Shown: positions 34,563 through 42,058 of the stretch, one piece after another
How positions within the stretch are numbered: the stretch's first letter is position 1
Layout of the letters: each line of letters starts with the position of its first letter
Program-made: the position numbers and the translations under genes
Notes under the pieces: generated by a model
What the model was told of the DNA's origin: nothing
The model's input: the letters and a program-made list of their open reading frames with translations, nothing else
Database searches by the model: none
Assembly (NCBI GenBank): GCA_017991595.1
Contig: JAGOQJ010000002.1
Coordinates: 187,386 to 251,385, forward strand
Reading direction: 5' to 3'
Length of the DNA stretch: 64,000 nucleotides
DNA from: Candidatus Didemnitutus sp.
GTDB lineage: Bacteria; Verrucomicrobiota; Verrucomicrobiia; Opitutales; Opitutaceae

Positions 34563-36008
34563 TCACTCTTCCGTTTTGTAAAGCTGCTCGTAGGCCGCGA
34601 CCGGTTTGGCCCACGAAAAATCCCGCCGCATCCCACGCCGCCGCACGGCGTCGAGCCACGGCTTGTCGGCGTGCAGCTTCATCGCCGCCAGCAAGGCCCC
34701 GCGCAGGCCCTCCTCCGTCGGTTCCAGCAGGAAACCCGTGCCAGCCTCGGGGTCCTCGCGCAGGTCGATCACCGTGTCCACCAAGCCGCCGACGCGCCCG
34801 CACAACGGCACGGTGCCGTAGGCTTGGCTATACATCTGGTTCAAACCGCAGGGCTCGGCCCGCGACGGCATGAGGAAGAAATCCGCGCCCGCCTCCACGA
34901 GGTGGCTCATCTTCTCGTCGAGGCGCACGCTTACCGCGACCTTCGCCGGGAGTTTCGCAGCGAGCGCGCGGAACGCCTCCTCGATCGCCGCGTCGCCCGA
35001 TCCGAGCACGACCAGACGCGCCTTGTGCCGCCGGAAAAAATCCGCAACCGCGAGGACAAGGTCGTGCCCCTTCGCCGCCGTCATGCGGCTGATCATGCCG
35101 AACACCGGCCCGCTGAACTCCTCGCCCCAGCCTACCTGGCGCAACAGCGCCGCGCGGCAAGCCTGCTTGCCGCGCAGGTCGTCCGCGTTGTAGGCCGCCG
35201 GCAGCGCCGGATCGATCGCGGGATTCCATACTGCGGTGTCGATGCCATTCAACACGCCCGAGACCGCCGCGCCGCGCGCGCGCAGCACGCCGTCGAGCCC
35301 GCAGCCGCCGCCGGGCACGCGGATCTCGCGCGCGTAGTTCGGACTCACGGTGGTCACGCGATCGGCGAAGGCGATGCCCGCCTTCAGAAGGCTGATCTGC
35401 CCGTGGTATTCGATGCCACCCTCGATGCCGCGATAGACCGTCGGCAAGTCCGCGAACGCAAACGACGCCGCGGGGAAAACGCCCTGATACGCAATGTTGT
35501 GAATCGTGAACACCGTGCGCCGTGCCCACGCGCGCCCGTCGCGCCGCGCCGCTTCCCGCAACAGCAGCGGCAGCAACCCCGTCTGCCAGTCGTGCGCGTG
35601 CACGGCGTCGATCGCACGCCCGCCGCGGCGGATCGCCTCCACCACCGCCCGCGCAAAGAAGATGAAGCGCGCATCGTTGTCGTCGTAGTCGCGCCGCCCG
35701 TTCCAGTAGAGATGCAGGCGGTCGAAGAACTCGTCGCGCACCACCAAGTGCACCGCGAGTCCCGCCTGTGGCCGGAACGTGTGGATCTCGCCGGCCACCG
35801 TGCGCCCGCCGAGCTCGAACGCGAAGGGAGCTTCGCGCTCCGCCGCCTGCGCCGCCGGATGCTCGAGCAACGCCCTGTAACCCGGCAGATACACCTCGAC
35901 CTCGTGACCCCGCGCCGCGAGCGCCGGCGCCAGCGCCCCCACCACGTCCGCCAGCCCGCCCGTCTTCACGTAAGGGAACATCTCGCTCGCCGCGTGGACA
36001 ATTCGCAT
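34563..36008 (-). CDS. glgA: Glycogen synthase
   Basis: A 481-aa GT5 glycosyltransferase. It starts MRIVHAASEMFPYVKTGGLADV with the ADP-glucose-binding KTGGL (residues 15-19), followed by HAHDWQTGLLPL and, in the C-terminal domain, PSRAEPCGLNQMYSQAYGTVP with the catalytic Glu region. It extends alpha-1,4-glucan chains from ADP-glucose. It leads a minus-strand run with the two photolyases, an unusual combination. The branching enzyme glgB is in the window at 50.9 kb, but no ADP-glucose pyrophosphorylase (glgC) is seen. Confidence 0.95.
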   Translation of the reverse strand: MRIVHAASEMFPYVKTGGLADVVGALAPALAARGHEVEVYLPGYRALLEHPAAQAAEREAPFAFELGGRTVAGEIHTFRPQAGLAVHLVVRDEFFDRLHLYWNGRRDYDDNDARFIFFARAVVEAIRRGGRAIDAVHAHDWQTGLLPLLLREAARRDGRAWARRTVFTIHNIAYQGVFPAASFAFADLPTVYRGIEGGIEYHGQISLLKAGIAFADRVTTVSPNYAREIRVPGGGCGLDGVLRARGAAVSGVLNGIDTAVWNPAIDPALPAAYNADDLRGKQACRAALLRQVGWGEEFSGPVFGMISRMTAAKGHDLVLAVADFFRRHKARLVVLGSGDAAIEEAFRALAAKLPAKVAVSVRLDEKMSHLVEAGADFFLMPSRAEPCGLNQMYSQAYGTVPLCGRVGGLVDTVIDLREDPEAGTGFLLEPTEEGLRGALLAAMKLHADKPWLDAVRRRGMRRDFSWAKPVAAYEQLYKTEE

Positions 36009-36112
36009 GTTGCCACGCTAGGCCGCCATCCGCACCGTGCCAGAAGAAATGCCGCGCATTGCGGCCGACCGGGCGCGCAGCCGCCCTTCCCGTCCACCCT
36101 TTGTCCGACCCC

Positions 36113-38344
36113 ATGAATCTACGCGATCGCGTCCTCCAGCATCTTTCCCACCGCAACTACGTTCCCGTCTCCGCCGACAAGCTCGGCCGCGAGTTCCGGC
36201 TCAACACCAAGGACCGCCGCAAGCTCGCCCAGGACATCCGCGACCTCATCCGCACCGGCCGCATCGTGCTCGTGAAGGGCGACCGCCTGTGCCTGCCGCA
36301 GGAGGCCGACCTCGTCACGGGCCGCATCTCCTTCCGTCAGGGGGGCTCCGCCATCGTCTTCCCCGAGGCCAAGGTCAACCAGCCCGACAAGGAGCCGCCC
36401 ATCCAGATCGCCAACGAGAACACCGGCGTCGCCCTGCACGGCGACACCGTCGTTGTCCGCCTCATCACCGGCCGCGAGCGCTCCGAATACCGTTTCCTCA
36501 AACCCGACGAAAAAGCCGGCCGCGTCATCGAGGTGCTCTCCCGCGGCAACCCCACCCTCACCGGCACGCTCCAGCGCGGGCGGAATTATTTCTACGTGCT
36601 GCCCGACGATCCGCGCATGGGCGTCGATGTCATCGTCTCCGATCCCACGCAGGCCAAGCTCCGCCCGATGCCCGCCGTCGGCGACAAGGTCGTCGTCCGC
36701 CTCGGCGAATGGAAACAGCGCAACCTGCCGCCCGAGGGCGAGATCACCGAGCGCCTCGGCCGCACCTTCGAGCCGCGCGCCGAGCTCGCCGCCATCTTCC
36801 ACAAATACAACCTCTCGCAGGCCTTCCCGCCCGACGTCGTCCGCGAGGCCGCCGCCCTGCCCGCTCAGGTCCGCGCGCAGGAAATCGAAGGCCGCCTCGA
36901 CTTCCGCGAGACTCCCACCTTCACCATCGATCCGGACGACGCCAAGGACTTCGACGACGCGCTCTCGCTCGAATACCTCGACAACGGCGACCTCCGCATC
37001 GGCGTGCACATCGCCGATGTCAGCACCTACGTGCGCGCCGGCTCGCCCCTCGATCGCGAGGCCCAGCAACGCGGCAACTCCACCTACCTCGTCGGCACCG
37101 TCGTGCCCATGCTCCCGGAGAAACTCTCCAACGGCCTCTGCTCCCTCGTCGAGGCCCAGGACCGCCTCACCAAGGCTGCGCTTTTCACGATCACTTCGTC
37201 CGGGCGCATCAAGCACACCGAGTTCGCCAACACCGTCATCCGCTCCCGCAAGCGCCTCACTTACAAGCAGGCCTACGCGCTGATGTTCGAGGACGACCTC
37301 GCCGCCATCCGCCGTCTCCCCGTCCCGCCCAAGCACCAGACCGGTTCCACCGGCCGCCTGCTCAGCTCGCTCACCGACCCGGAATTGTCCGACCTGCAGA
37401 AATGGGTCCGCCAGCTCTGGGCGATCGCCTCGAAGCTCCGCCGCGAGCGCATGCGCGCCGGTTCCCTCGACCTCGACATGCCCGAGACCAAGATCTTCGT
37501 GGACCCCGAGGGCTACGCCGACCGCATCGAGAAGATCGAGAACGACGAGAGCCACCAGCTCATCGAGGAATTCATGCTCCTCACCAACGAGGCCGTCGCC
37601 CGCCTCACCCGCCTGCAGCGCCTGCCTTCGCTCTACCGCGTGCACGACGAGCCCGACGAGGCCCGCCTCGAAGAGTTCCGTCGCGAGCTCGCCACGCAAG
37701 GCATCAAGGTCGGCGACCTCACCAAGCGCGAGGAAGTCGTGAAGCTCCTCGCCGTCCTCAAGCATCACTCGCAGGGGCATCTCCTCCGCGTCCAGCTCCT
37801 CCGCAGCATGCGCAAGGCCTGCTACCGCGCCTCGCCCGACGGTCATTACGGCCTCAACAAGGCCGACTACACGCACTTCACCTCGCCCATCCGGCGCTAC
37901 TCCGACCTCGTCGTCCACCGCGTGCTCGAACACTACCTCGCCAAGCCCGGCGCCAAGGCCGCCTACAACATCGCCCGCGCCGAGACCCTCGCCGAGCACC
38001 TCTCGCTCACCGAGATCAACAGCACCGAGGCCGAGCGCGACTCCGTGAAGGTGAAGCTCGCCGAGTTCTTCGAACGCGAGACCGAGAAGAAAAGGAAGAG
38101 CCGGTTCAAGGCCGTCATCACCGACGTGCGCAACCACGGCTTCTTCGTCGAACTCTCCGAGGCCGGCGCCTTCGGCATGGTGCCCATCTCCTCCCTGCAG
38201 GACGATTTCTACCAGCTCAACCCATCCGGCAGCGCCTTCATCGGCCGCAAGACGAAGCGCAAGTTCGAGATTGGCCACACCATCGAGGTGACGATCCTCC
38301 GCGTCGACCGCCAGAAGCGCCAGCTGGACTTCACCGTGCCGTGA
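36113..38344 (+). CDS. rnr: Ribonuclease R
   Basis: A 743-aa RNase II/R-family exoribonuclease. An N-terminal helical domain (MNLRDRVLQHLSHRNY) is followed by cold-shock domains, the RNB catalytic domain with the Asp cluster TIDPDDAKDFDDALS and GVHIADVSTYV, and a C-terminal S1 domain (FKAVITDVRNHGFFVEL). It degrades structured RNA 3' to 5'. The Lys-rich tail of E. coli RNase R is short here (743 versus 813 aa). The ATG at 36113 gives the family N-terminus; the frame upstream is overlap with the divergent glgA region. Confidence 0.93.
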   Translation: MNLRDRVLQHLSHRNYVPVSADKLGREFRLNTKDRRKLAQDIRDLIRTGRIVLVKGDRLCLPQEADLVTGRISFRQGGSAIVFPEAKVNQPDKEPPIQIANENTGVALHGDTVVVRLITGRERSEYRFLKPDEKAGRVIEVLSRGNPTLTGTLQRGRNYFYVLPDDPRMGVDVIVSDPTQAKLRPMPAVGDKVVVRLGEWKQRNLPPEGEITERLGRTFEPRAELAAIFHKYNLSQAFPPDVVREAAALPAQVRAQEIEGRLDFRETPTFTIDPDDAKDFDDALSLEYLDNGDLRIGVHIADVSTYVRAGSPLDREAQQRGNSTYLVGTVVPMLPEKLSNGLCSLVEAQDRLTKAALFTITSSGRIKHTEFANTVIRSRKRLTYKQAYALMFEDDLAAIRRLPVPPKHQTGSTGRLLSSLTDPELSDLQKWVRQLWAIASKLRRERMRAGSLDLDMPETKIFVDPEGYADRIEKIENDESHQLIEEFMLLTNEAVARLTRLQRLPSLYRVHDEPDEARLEEFRRELATQGIKVGDLTKREEVVKLLAVLKHHSQGHLLRVQLLRSMRKACYRASPDGHYGLNKADYTHFTSPIRRYSDLVVHRVLEHYLAKPGAKAAYNIARAETLAEHLSLTEINSTEAERDSVKVKLAEFFERETEKKRKSRFKAVITDVRNHGFFVELSEAGAFGMVPISSLQDDFYQLNPSGSAFIGRKTKRKFEIGHTIEVTILRVDRQKRQLDFTVP

Positions 38345-38486
38345 GGCGCGCCCTGACTTCACGAATGCCGGCTCTCGCCAGAAACCTGGCATCGCCACAA
38401 ACTACAAAGCCAGATCCAGTTCGTTCGACCGACAGTCTCGTTCGGCCAAAATTGAATTTTTGATCACCCAACTTCGTCTGATTGGT

Positions 38487-38505
38487 AGCGCGCATCTCGC
38501 GCGCT
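38487..38505. repeat. Perfect inverted repeat upstream of the Gly-rich gene
   Basis: A 7-bp palindromic arm (38487-38493 with 38499-38505, AGCGCGC) with a 5-nt centre. It ends 34 nt before the ATG at 38540, the place for an operator or a leader hairpin. The role is inferred from position only. Confidence 0.4.
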
Positions 38506-38539
38506 CACGAAATACCAAAATCAAATAACGGAGTCTATC

Positions 38540-38686
38540 ATGAGCAAAGGAAGCTCACACGGTGGCGGCGGCAAAGGTGGCGGCGGAAATCAAAGTGGTG
38601 GCGGCAAGGGAGGCGGTGGTGGCGGATGGCCGAGCACCACTGGCAATCCCTCCGGCGGCGGCAGAACAAATGCTCCGTCAAAGTAA
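38540..38686 (+). CDS. Glycine-rich small protein (48 aa)
   Basis: A 48-codon ORF with a good ribosome binding site (GGAG at 38530-38533, 6 nt before the ATG). About half of the residues are Gly in blocks broken by Lys, Ser, Asn and Gln; it ends STTGNPSGGGRTNAPSK. It has no hydrophobic segment and should be disordered and basic. It overlaps the next gene by 17 nt, so the two are coupled. I know no family for it. The strong ribosome site and the overlap argue that it is translated. It lies in a stretch with lower GC than the flanks. Confidence 0.6.
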   Translation: MSKGSSHGGGGKGGGGNQSGGGKGGGGGGWPSTTGNPSGGGRTNAPSK

Positions 38687-39230
38687 GAAGAAGCCGAACA
38701 AGCGGCCAGAGGCCATGGCGGTGCTGCGCACTGCCATGGGCTCATCACTGAACGTTCGGCAAAAGAAAATGGCTACGCCAGTCTCCAGCGCATTGACCGA
38801 GGAAAGGCTCCGTCGAAGCCTAGCGCATTCGGGCTACACCTTGTCACCTAAGCGAAAGAATGGTGAGACCGGCGTCGATGTGATCGCGAAAAAGGACGGA
38901 GAGGAAATTCACATCGAAGTGATCGGCTACAAGAAGGCGGGACCGGCTCGGTCGAAAGACTTCTACGAAGTGTTTTTTCGCGCAATTTCCCGTCTGAAAG
39001 ACGGAGCCCCGAAAGTGGTGATCGCATGCCCAGTCGATTTTCGCTTGGGCCTTCCGGAAAGAACGGCAGTCTACGACATAGCGTGGCGTCGTCTGGGCGA
39101 TGCATTTCCCGAGCTGCACATATGGTTTATCTATCCTGATCGCATCGCCTTCGATCACGGTCATTGGAATACTTGGTTCGAGCGCGAGAATCGAAAGCAC
39201 CTCATGAGGCTCGGGAAGATCGCAAAATAA
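38670..39230 (+). CDS. PD-(D/E)xK nuclease-like protein
   Basis: A 186-aa soluble protein. Residues about 40-165 follow the layout of restriction-endonuclease-like folds: a helix (LTEERLRRSLAHSGY), then GVDVIAKKDGEEIHIEVIGYKK, then a helix (DFYEVFFRAISRL) and a strand (KVVIACPVDF). Candidate catalytic residues are Asp70 and Glu83, but the expected Lys85 is Ile (E-V-I). Lys88 follows two residues beyond and might substitute. The last strand contains IWFIYPDRI. The start at 38670 overlaps the Gly-rich gene; a frame from 38562 exists but would overlap it wholly. Lower GC and less G/C-ending codon use than the neighbours suggest acquisition by transfer. The fold assignment is inference. Confidence 0.55.
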   Translation: MLRQSKKKPNKRPEAMAVLRTAMGSSLNVRQKKMATPVSSALTEERLRRSLAHSGYTLSPKRKNGETGVDVIAKKDGEEIHIEVIGYKKAGPARSKDFYEVFFRAISRLKDGAPKVVIACPVDFRLGLPERTAVYDIAWRRLGDAFPELHIWFIYPDRIAFDHGHWNTWFERENRKHLMRLGKIAK

Positions 39231-39294
39231 AAAAGCCGAACTCAGAGGGCGGCGAAATAGTGTCAGGCTTTGTAGTTTGAAGTTAAATGCGTCC

Positions 39295-39353
39295 GCCAGC
39301 CGCGCGGACCGGCGATTCTGGTCCGGCGGGTTTGCCTTTCGCACGCGGCTGGC
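39295..39353. repeat. Nested inverted repeat in the leader of the DUF5069-like gene
   Basis: An outer 10-bp arm (39295-39304 with 39344-39353) encloses an inner 6-bp arm (39305-39310 with 39320-39325) around a 9-nt loop. The structure ends 13 nt before the ATG at 39367, so it could affect translation initiation. No terminator-like T tract follows. Confidence 0.45.
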
Positions 39354-39366
39354 TTCGCTCGGGGCG

Positions 39367-39897
39367 ATGCAGCATTACGATTTCACCGACCGCTTCCGCG
39401 CGCTCTACCAACGCGCCGTCGAGCTCTACGGCACCGGCCGCCGCGGGGCCGAAAGTTTCTTCAACGCCGAAGAACAGGCCTTCCTCACCGCCCACGGCCT
39501 CACGGCGCAGAATCTCTATGACTACGCCGAGGATCATCTCGGCTACGGCGAGCCGGGCTACGACCTCGCCCTCGCGATCGAGCTGGTGCGGCGCGACTAT
39601 TTCCTGAACGCCCAGCAAGGCCGTCCGTCAACCCGCGTGCTGGACGAGACCGCGATGCCGGCCAAGGACGCCGCGGTCGAGGGCATCGCCTGGCTGCCGC
39701 GTCTCATCCCCAAGGCGAAGGCCAAGCTGCGCGGCGAGCTGCCGGCGTCGCTCATGTATTGCTGCGGCGGCGACCGTCGCTTCTTCAAGCAGCACGACAT
39801 CCACCCGGCCGAATTCCTCAGCCTCGTCTGGCGCCACGAACACGACGACGCGGCGATCATCCGCTGGGTCGTGCAGCGCAGCCGGGCCGCCCGGTGA
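39367..39897 (+). CDS. DUF5069-like protein
   Basis: A 176-aa soluble protein. The C-terminal half (WLPRLIPKAKAKLRGEL, GGDRRFFKQHDIHPAEFL, AIIRWV) has the layout I associate with DUF5069, where LPR.iDK.rAkL.g is followed by a D.rF....gi motif. The N-terminal half (TDRFRALYQRAVELYGTG) is helical and not recognised. Function unknown. The ATG at 39367 comes after a structured leader. It is 51 nt upstream of the Y-family polymerase gene on the same strand. Confidence 0.6.
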   Translation: MQHYDFTDRFRALYQRAVELYGTGRRGAESFFNAEEQAFLTAHGLTAQNLYDYAEDHLGYGEPGYDLALAIELVRRDYFLNAQQGRPSTRVLDETAMPAKDAAVEGIAWLPRLIPKAKAKLRGELPASLMYCCGGDRRFFKQHDIHPAEFLSLVWRHEHDDAAIIRWVVQRSRAAR

Positions 39898-39948
39898 ATT
39901 TCGCCGCCGGCGGATTGACGCCGCCCCGCCGGCGCGCACGTTGACCGC

Positions 39949-41265
39949 ATGCCGCTGCGGGCTCTCGTCGTCGACTTCAACTCGTTCTTCGCCTCCGTCG
40001 AACAGCAGGAGCGGCCCGAGTTGCGCGGGCGCCCCGTGGCCATCCTGCCCGTGCTGGCCGAGACGACGGGCTGCATCGCCGTGAGCATCGAGGCGAAGCA
40101 GCGCGGCCTGAAGCGGAACCTCCGGGTCGCCGAGGCGCGTGCGCTGGTGCCGGATCTGGTGCTCGTCGAATCGCGGCCTGAGACCTACATCGCCTACCAC
40201 CACCGGCTCGTGGCGGTCATTGAATCCTGCCTCCACATCGACCGCGTGGGCTCCATCGACGAGGTCACCTGCGGGCTCGCCGGGCGTCTGGCCGAACCCG
40301 CCGCGGCCCGCGCTGTCGCCACGCGGATCAAGCAGGCGATCCGGCGCGAGGTCGGAGAATGTCTCCGCTGCTCGATCGGCATCGCGCCCAATTGGCTGCT
40401 CGCGAAGGTTGCCTCCGATCTGCAAAAGCCCGACGGACTCGTCGTGCTCGAGGACGCCGATCTGCCCGGTCGGTTGCTACCACTTTCGCCCACCGACATT
40501 GCGGGCATCGGCTCCGGCATGGAGGAGCGCCTACGGCAGCACGGCATCACGACGATGTCGCAGCTCTACGCCGCGCCGTTGCGCGAGTGGCGCGGGCTCT
40601 GGGGCGGCGTGCGCGGCGAGCAGATGTGGCGCCTGCTGCACGGCGAAGACCTGCCGCCCTTCGAGCACGCAGCGGATCAGACCATCGGCCACGGGCATGT
40701 GCTGCCGCCGGAGCTGCGCAACGAGCCCGCCGCCTTCTCCGTCCTCCACCGCCTGTTGCAGAAGGCGGCGATGCGCCTGCGCGACTCCGGGCTCTACACC
40801 GGCCTGCTCCAGGTGCATGTCAGCTACGCCGGCGAGGAGCGCTGGGGTGACGAGATCCGATTCAACGAGACGCAGGACACGTTGCGGCTCACGCAGGCGC
40901 TCAACCAGCTCTGGGAACGCCGCCCCACCCGCCTGCGCGGCCGCGCGCCGCGCAAGGTCGGCGTGCGCCTGCTGCACCTCCTCCGCAGCGAAGCGCACAC
41001 GCCCGATCTGTTCAGCGGCACGCAGGAGCAAGCGCACGGCCGGCTGCTCGGCGCCGTCGATCAGCTCAACAAGACCTTCGGCAAAAACTCCGTTTACTTC
41101 GGCAGCGCGCTGGGCGCGACGCACTACGCACCGATGCGCATCGCCTTCACGCGCATCCCCAAGCCCGAGCTTGAGGAGATCGACCGCGCCCGCGGCCGCC
41201 GGTTGCGCCCGACTCAGCCACCCGCCTCACGCACCGAAGAGACCGACCCGCCCGACGTCGATTGA
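39949..41265 (+). CDS. Y-family DNA polymerase (DinB/ImuB-like)
   Basis: A 438-aa translesion polymerase-like protein. The catalytic carboxylates are present: Asp9 in VVDFNSFFASVEQ, and Asp104/Glu105 in SIDEV. The palm and fingers include SIGIAPNWLLAKVASDLQKPDG, the helix-hairpin-helix region is IAGIGSGMEERLRQHGI, and the little-finger region follows. Because the metal ligands are intact it is likely active, unlike ImuB proteins that lack them. No canonical C-terminal clamp-binding peptide is visible; the C-terminus is Pro/Arg-rich. Pol IV or a UmuC-like enzyme are both possible. No LexA-type site was identified upstream. Confidence 0.85.
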   Translation: MPLRALVVDFNSFFASVEQQERPELRGRPVAILPVLAETTGCIAVSIEAKQRGLKRNLRVAEARALVPDLVLVESRPETYIAYHHRLVAVIESCLHIDRVGSIDEVTCGLAGRLAEPAAARAVATRIKQAIRREVGECLRCSIGIAPNWLLAKVASDLQKPDGLVVLEDADLPGRLLPLSPTDIAGIGSGMEERLRQHGITTMSQLYAAPLREWRGLWGGVRGEQMWRLLHGEDLPPFEHAADQTIGHGHVLPPELRNEPAAFSVLHRLLQKAAMRLRDSGLYTGLLQVHVSYAGEERWGDEIRFNETQDTLRLTQALNQLWERRPTRLRGRAPRKVGVRLLHLLRSEAHTPDLFSGTQEQAHGRLLGAVDQLNKTFGKNSVYFGSALGATHYAPMRIAFTRIPKPELEEIDRARGRRLRPTQPPASRTEETDPPDVD

Positions 41266-41321
41266 GCGTCCAGCCGGCTCCAACACGCAAAGCCAGCAGC
41301 GCGGCACGCCTTCGCGCCACA

Positions 41322-41960
41322 TCAAGGCATCAGCCGCTCGATCGCCCAGCTGCCGTCGGCCTGCCGGCGATACATGAAACGGTCGTGCAGCCGGTTCGGA
41401 CGCCCTTGCCAGAACTCGAAGCTCTGCGGCGTCACGCGGTAACCGCCCCAATTCGTCGGCAACGGGATCTCGCCCTGCGCGAACTTGGCTTTCATCTCCG
41501 CAAACTTCTGCTCCAGCAGCGCGCGCGTCGTGATGACCGAACTCTGACGCGAGGCCCAGGCGCCGATCTGGCTGTCGCGCGGGCGCGAGAGAAAGTATTT
41601 CAGCGACTCCGTAGCGCCGATCCGTTCCGCCGTGCCGGTCACGACCACCTGGCGCTCCAACGGCAGCCACGGGAACATGAGCGCCACCCGCGGATTAGCG
41701 GCGAGGTCGCGTGCTTTGGCGCTCTCGTAATTCGTGTAGAAGACGAAGCCGCGCTCGTCGAAGCCCTTCAGCAGCACCGTGCGCAGGTTCGGCCGCCCGC
41801 TCGCATCCGCAGTCGCGAGCGACATCGCGTTCGGCTCCAGCACCTGGGTCTCGATCGCCTCGCGCATCCACAGGTCGAACTGCTCGAACGGGCTGGTCCG
41901 GAGGTCCGGCAGGTCCAGCGAGCGGGAGGCGTAGTTGCGGCGGAGTTCCTGCAGATTCAT
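41322..41960 (-). CDS. pdxH: Pyridoxamine 5'-phosphate oxidase
   Basis: A 212-aa FMN enzyme of standard length. Family blocks include AMSLATADASGRPNLRTVLLKG, FYTNYESAKARDLAANP, PLERQVVVTGTAERI, SRPRDSQIGAWAS and the C-terminal WGGYRVTP...FWQGRPNRLHDR with PLP- and FMN-contacting residues. It oxidises PNP or PMP to pyridoxal 5'-phosphate. It is convergent with the Y-family polymerase gene and divergent from ispH. No other vitamin B6 gene is nearby. Confidence 0.95.
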   Translation of the reverse strand: MNLQELRRNYASRSLDLPDLRTSPFEQFDLWMREAIETQVLEPNAMSLATADASGRPNLRTVLLKGFDERGFVFYTNYESAKARDLAANPRVALMFPWLPLERQVVVTGTAERIGATESLKYFLSRPRDSQIGAWASRQSSVITTRALLEQKFAEMKAKFAQGEIPLPTNWGGYRVTPQSFEFWQGRPNRLHDRFMYRRQADGSWAIERLMP

Positions 41961-42058
41961 GGCCGGAGAGCATCAGGCGCGCGCCGAGCCGAGGCAAGCA
42001 ACGCCTGCCGACTGCGCCGCATGATTGACCCCCGGAGCCGTTGTGCTTCCGTGGCAGC

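Noticed and set aside
38400-38460. tRNA-like GTTCGA string that might mark an integration site beside the low-GC islet
   Set aside because: No cloverleaf can be folded and no matching direct repeat was found at the other end of the islet.
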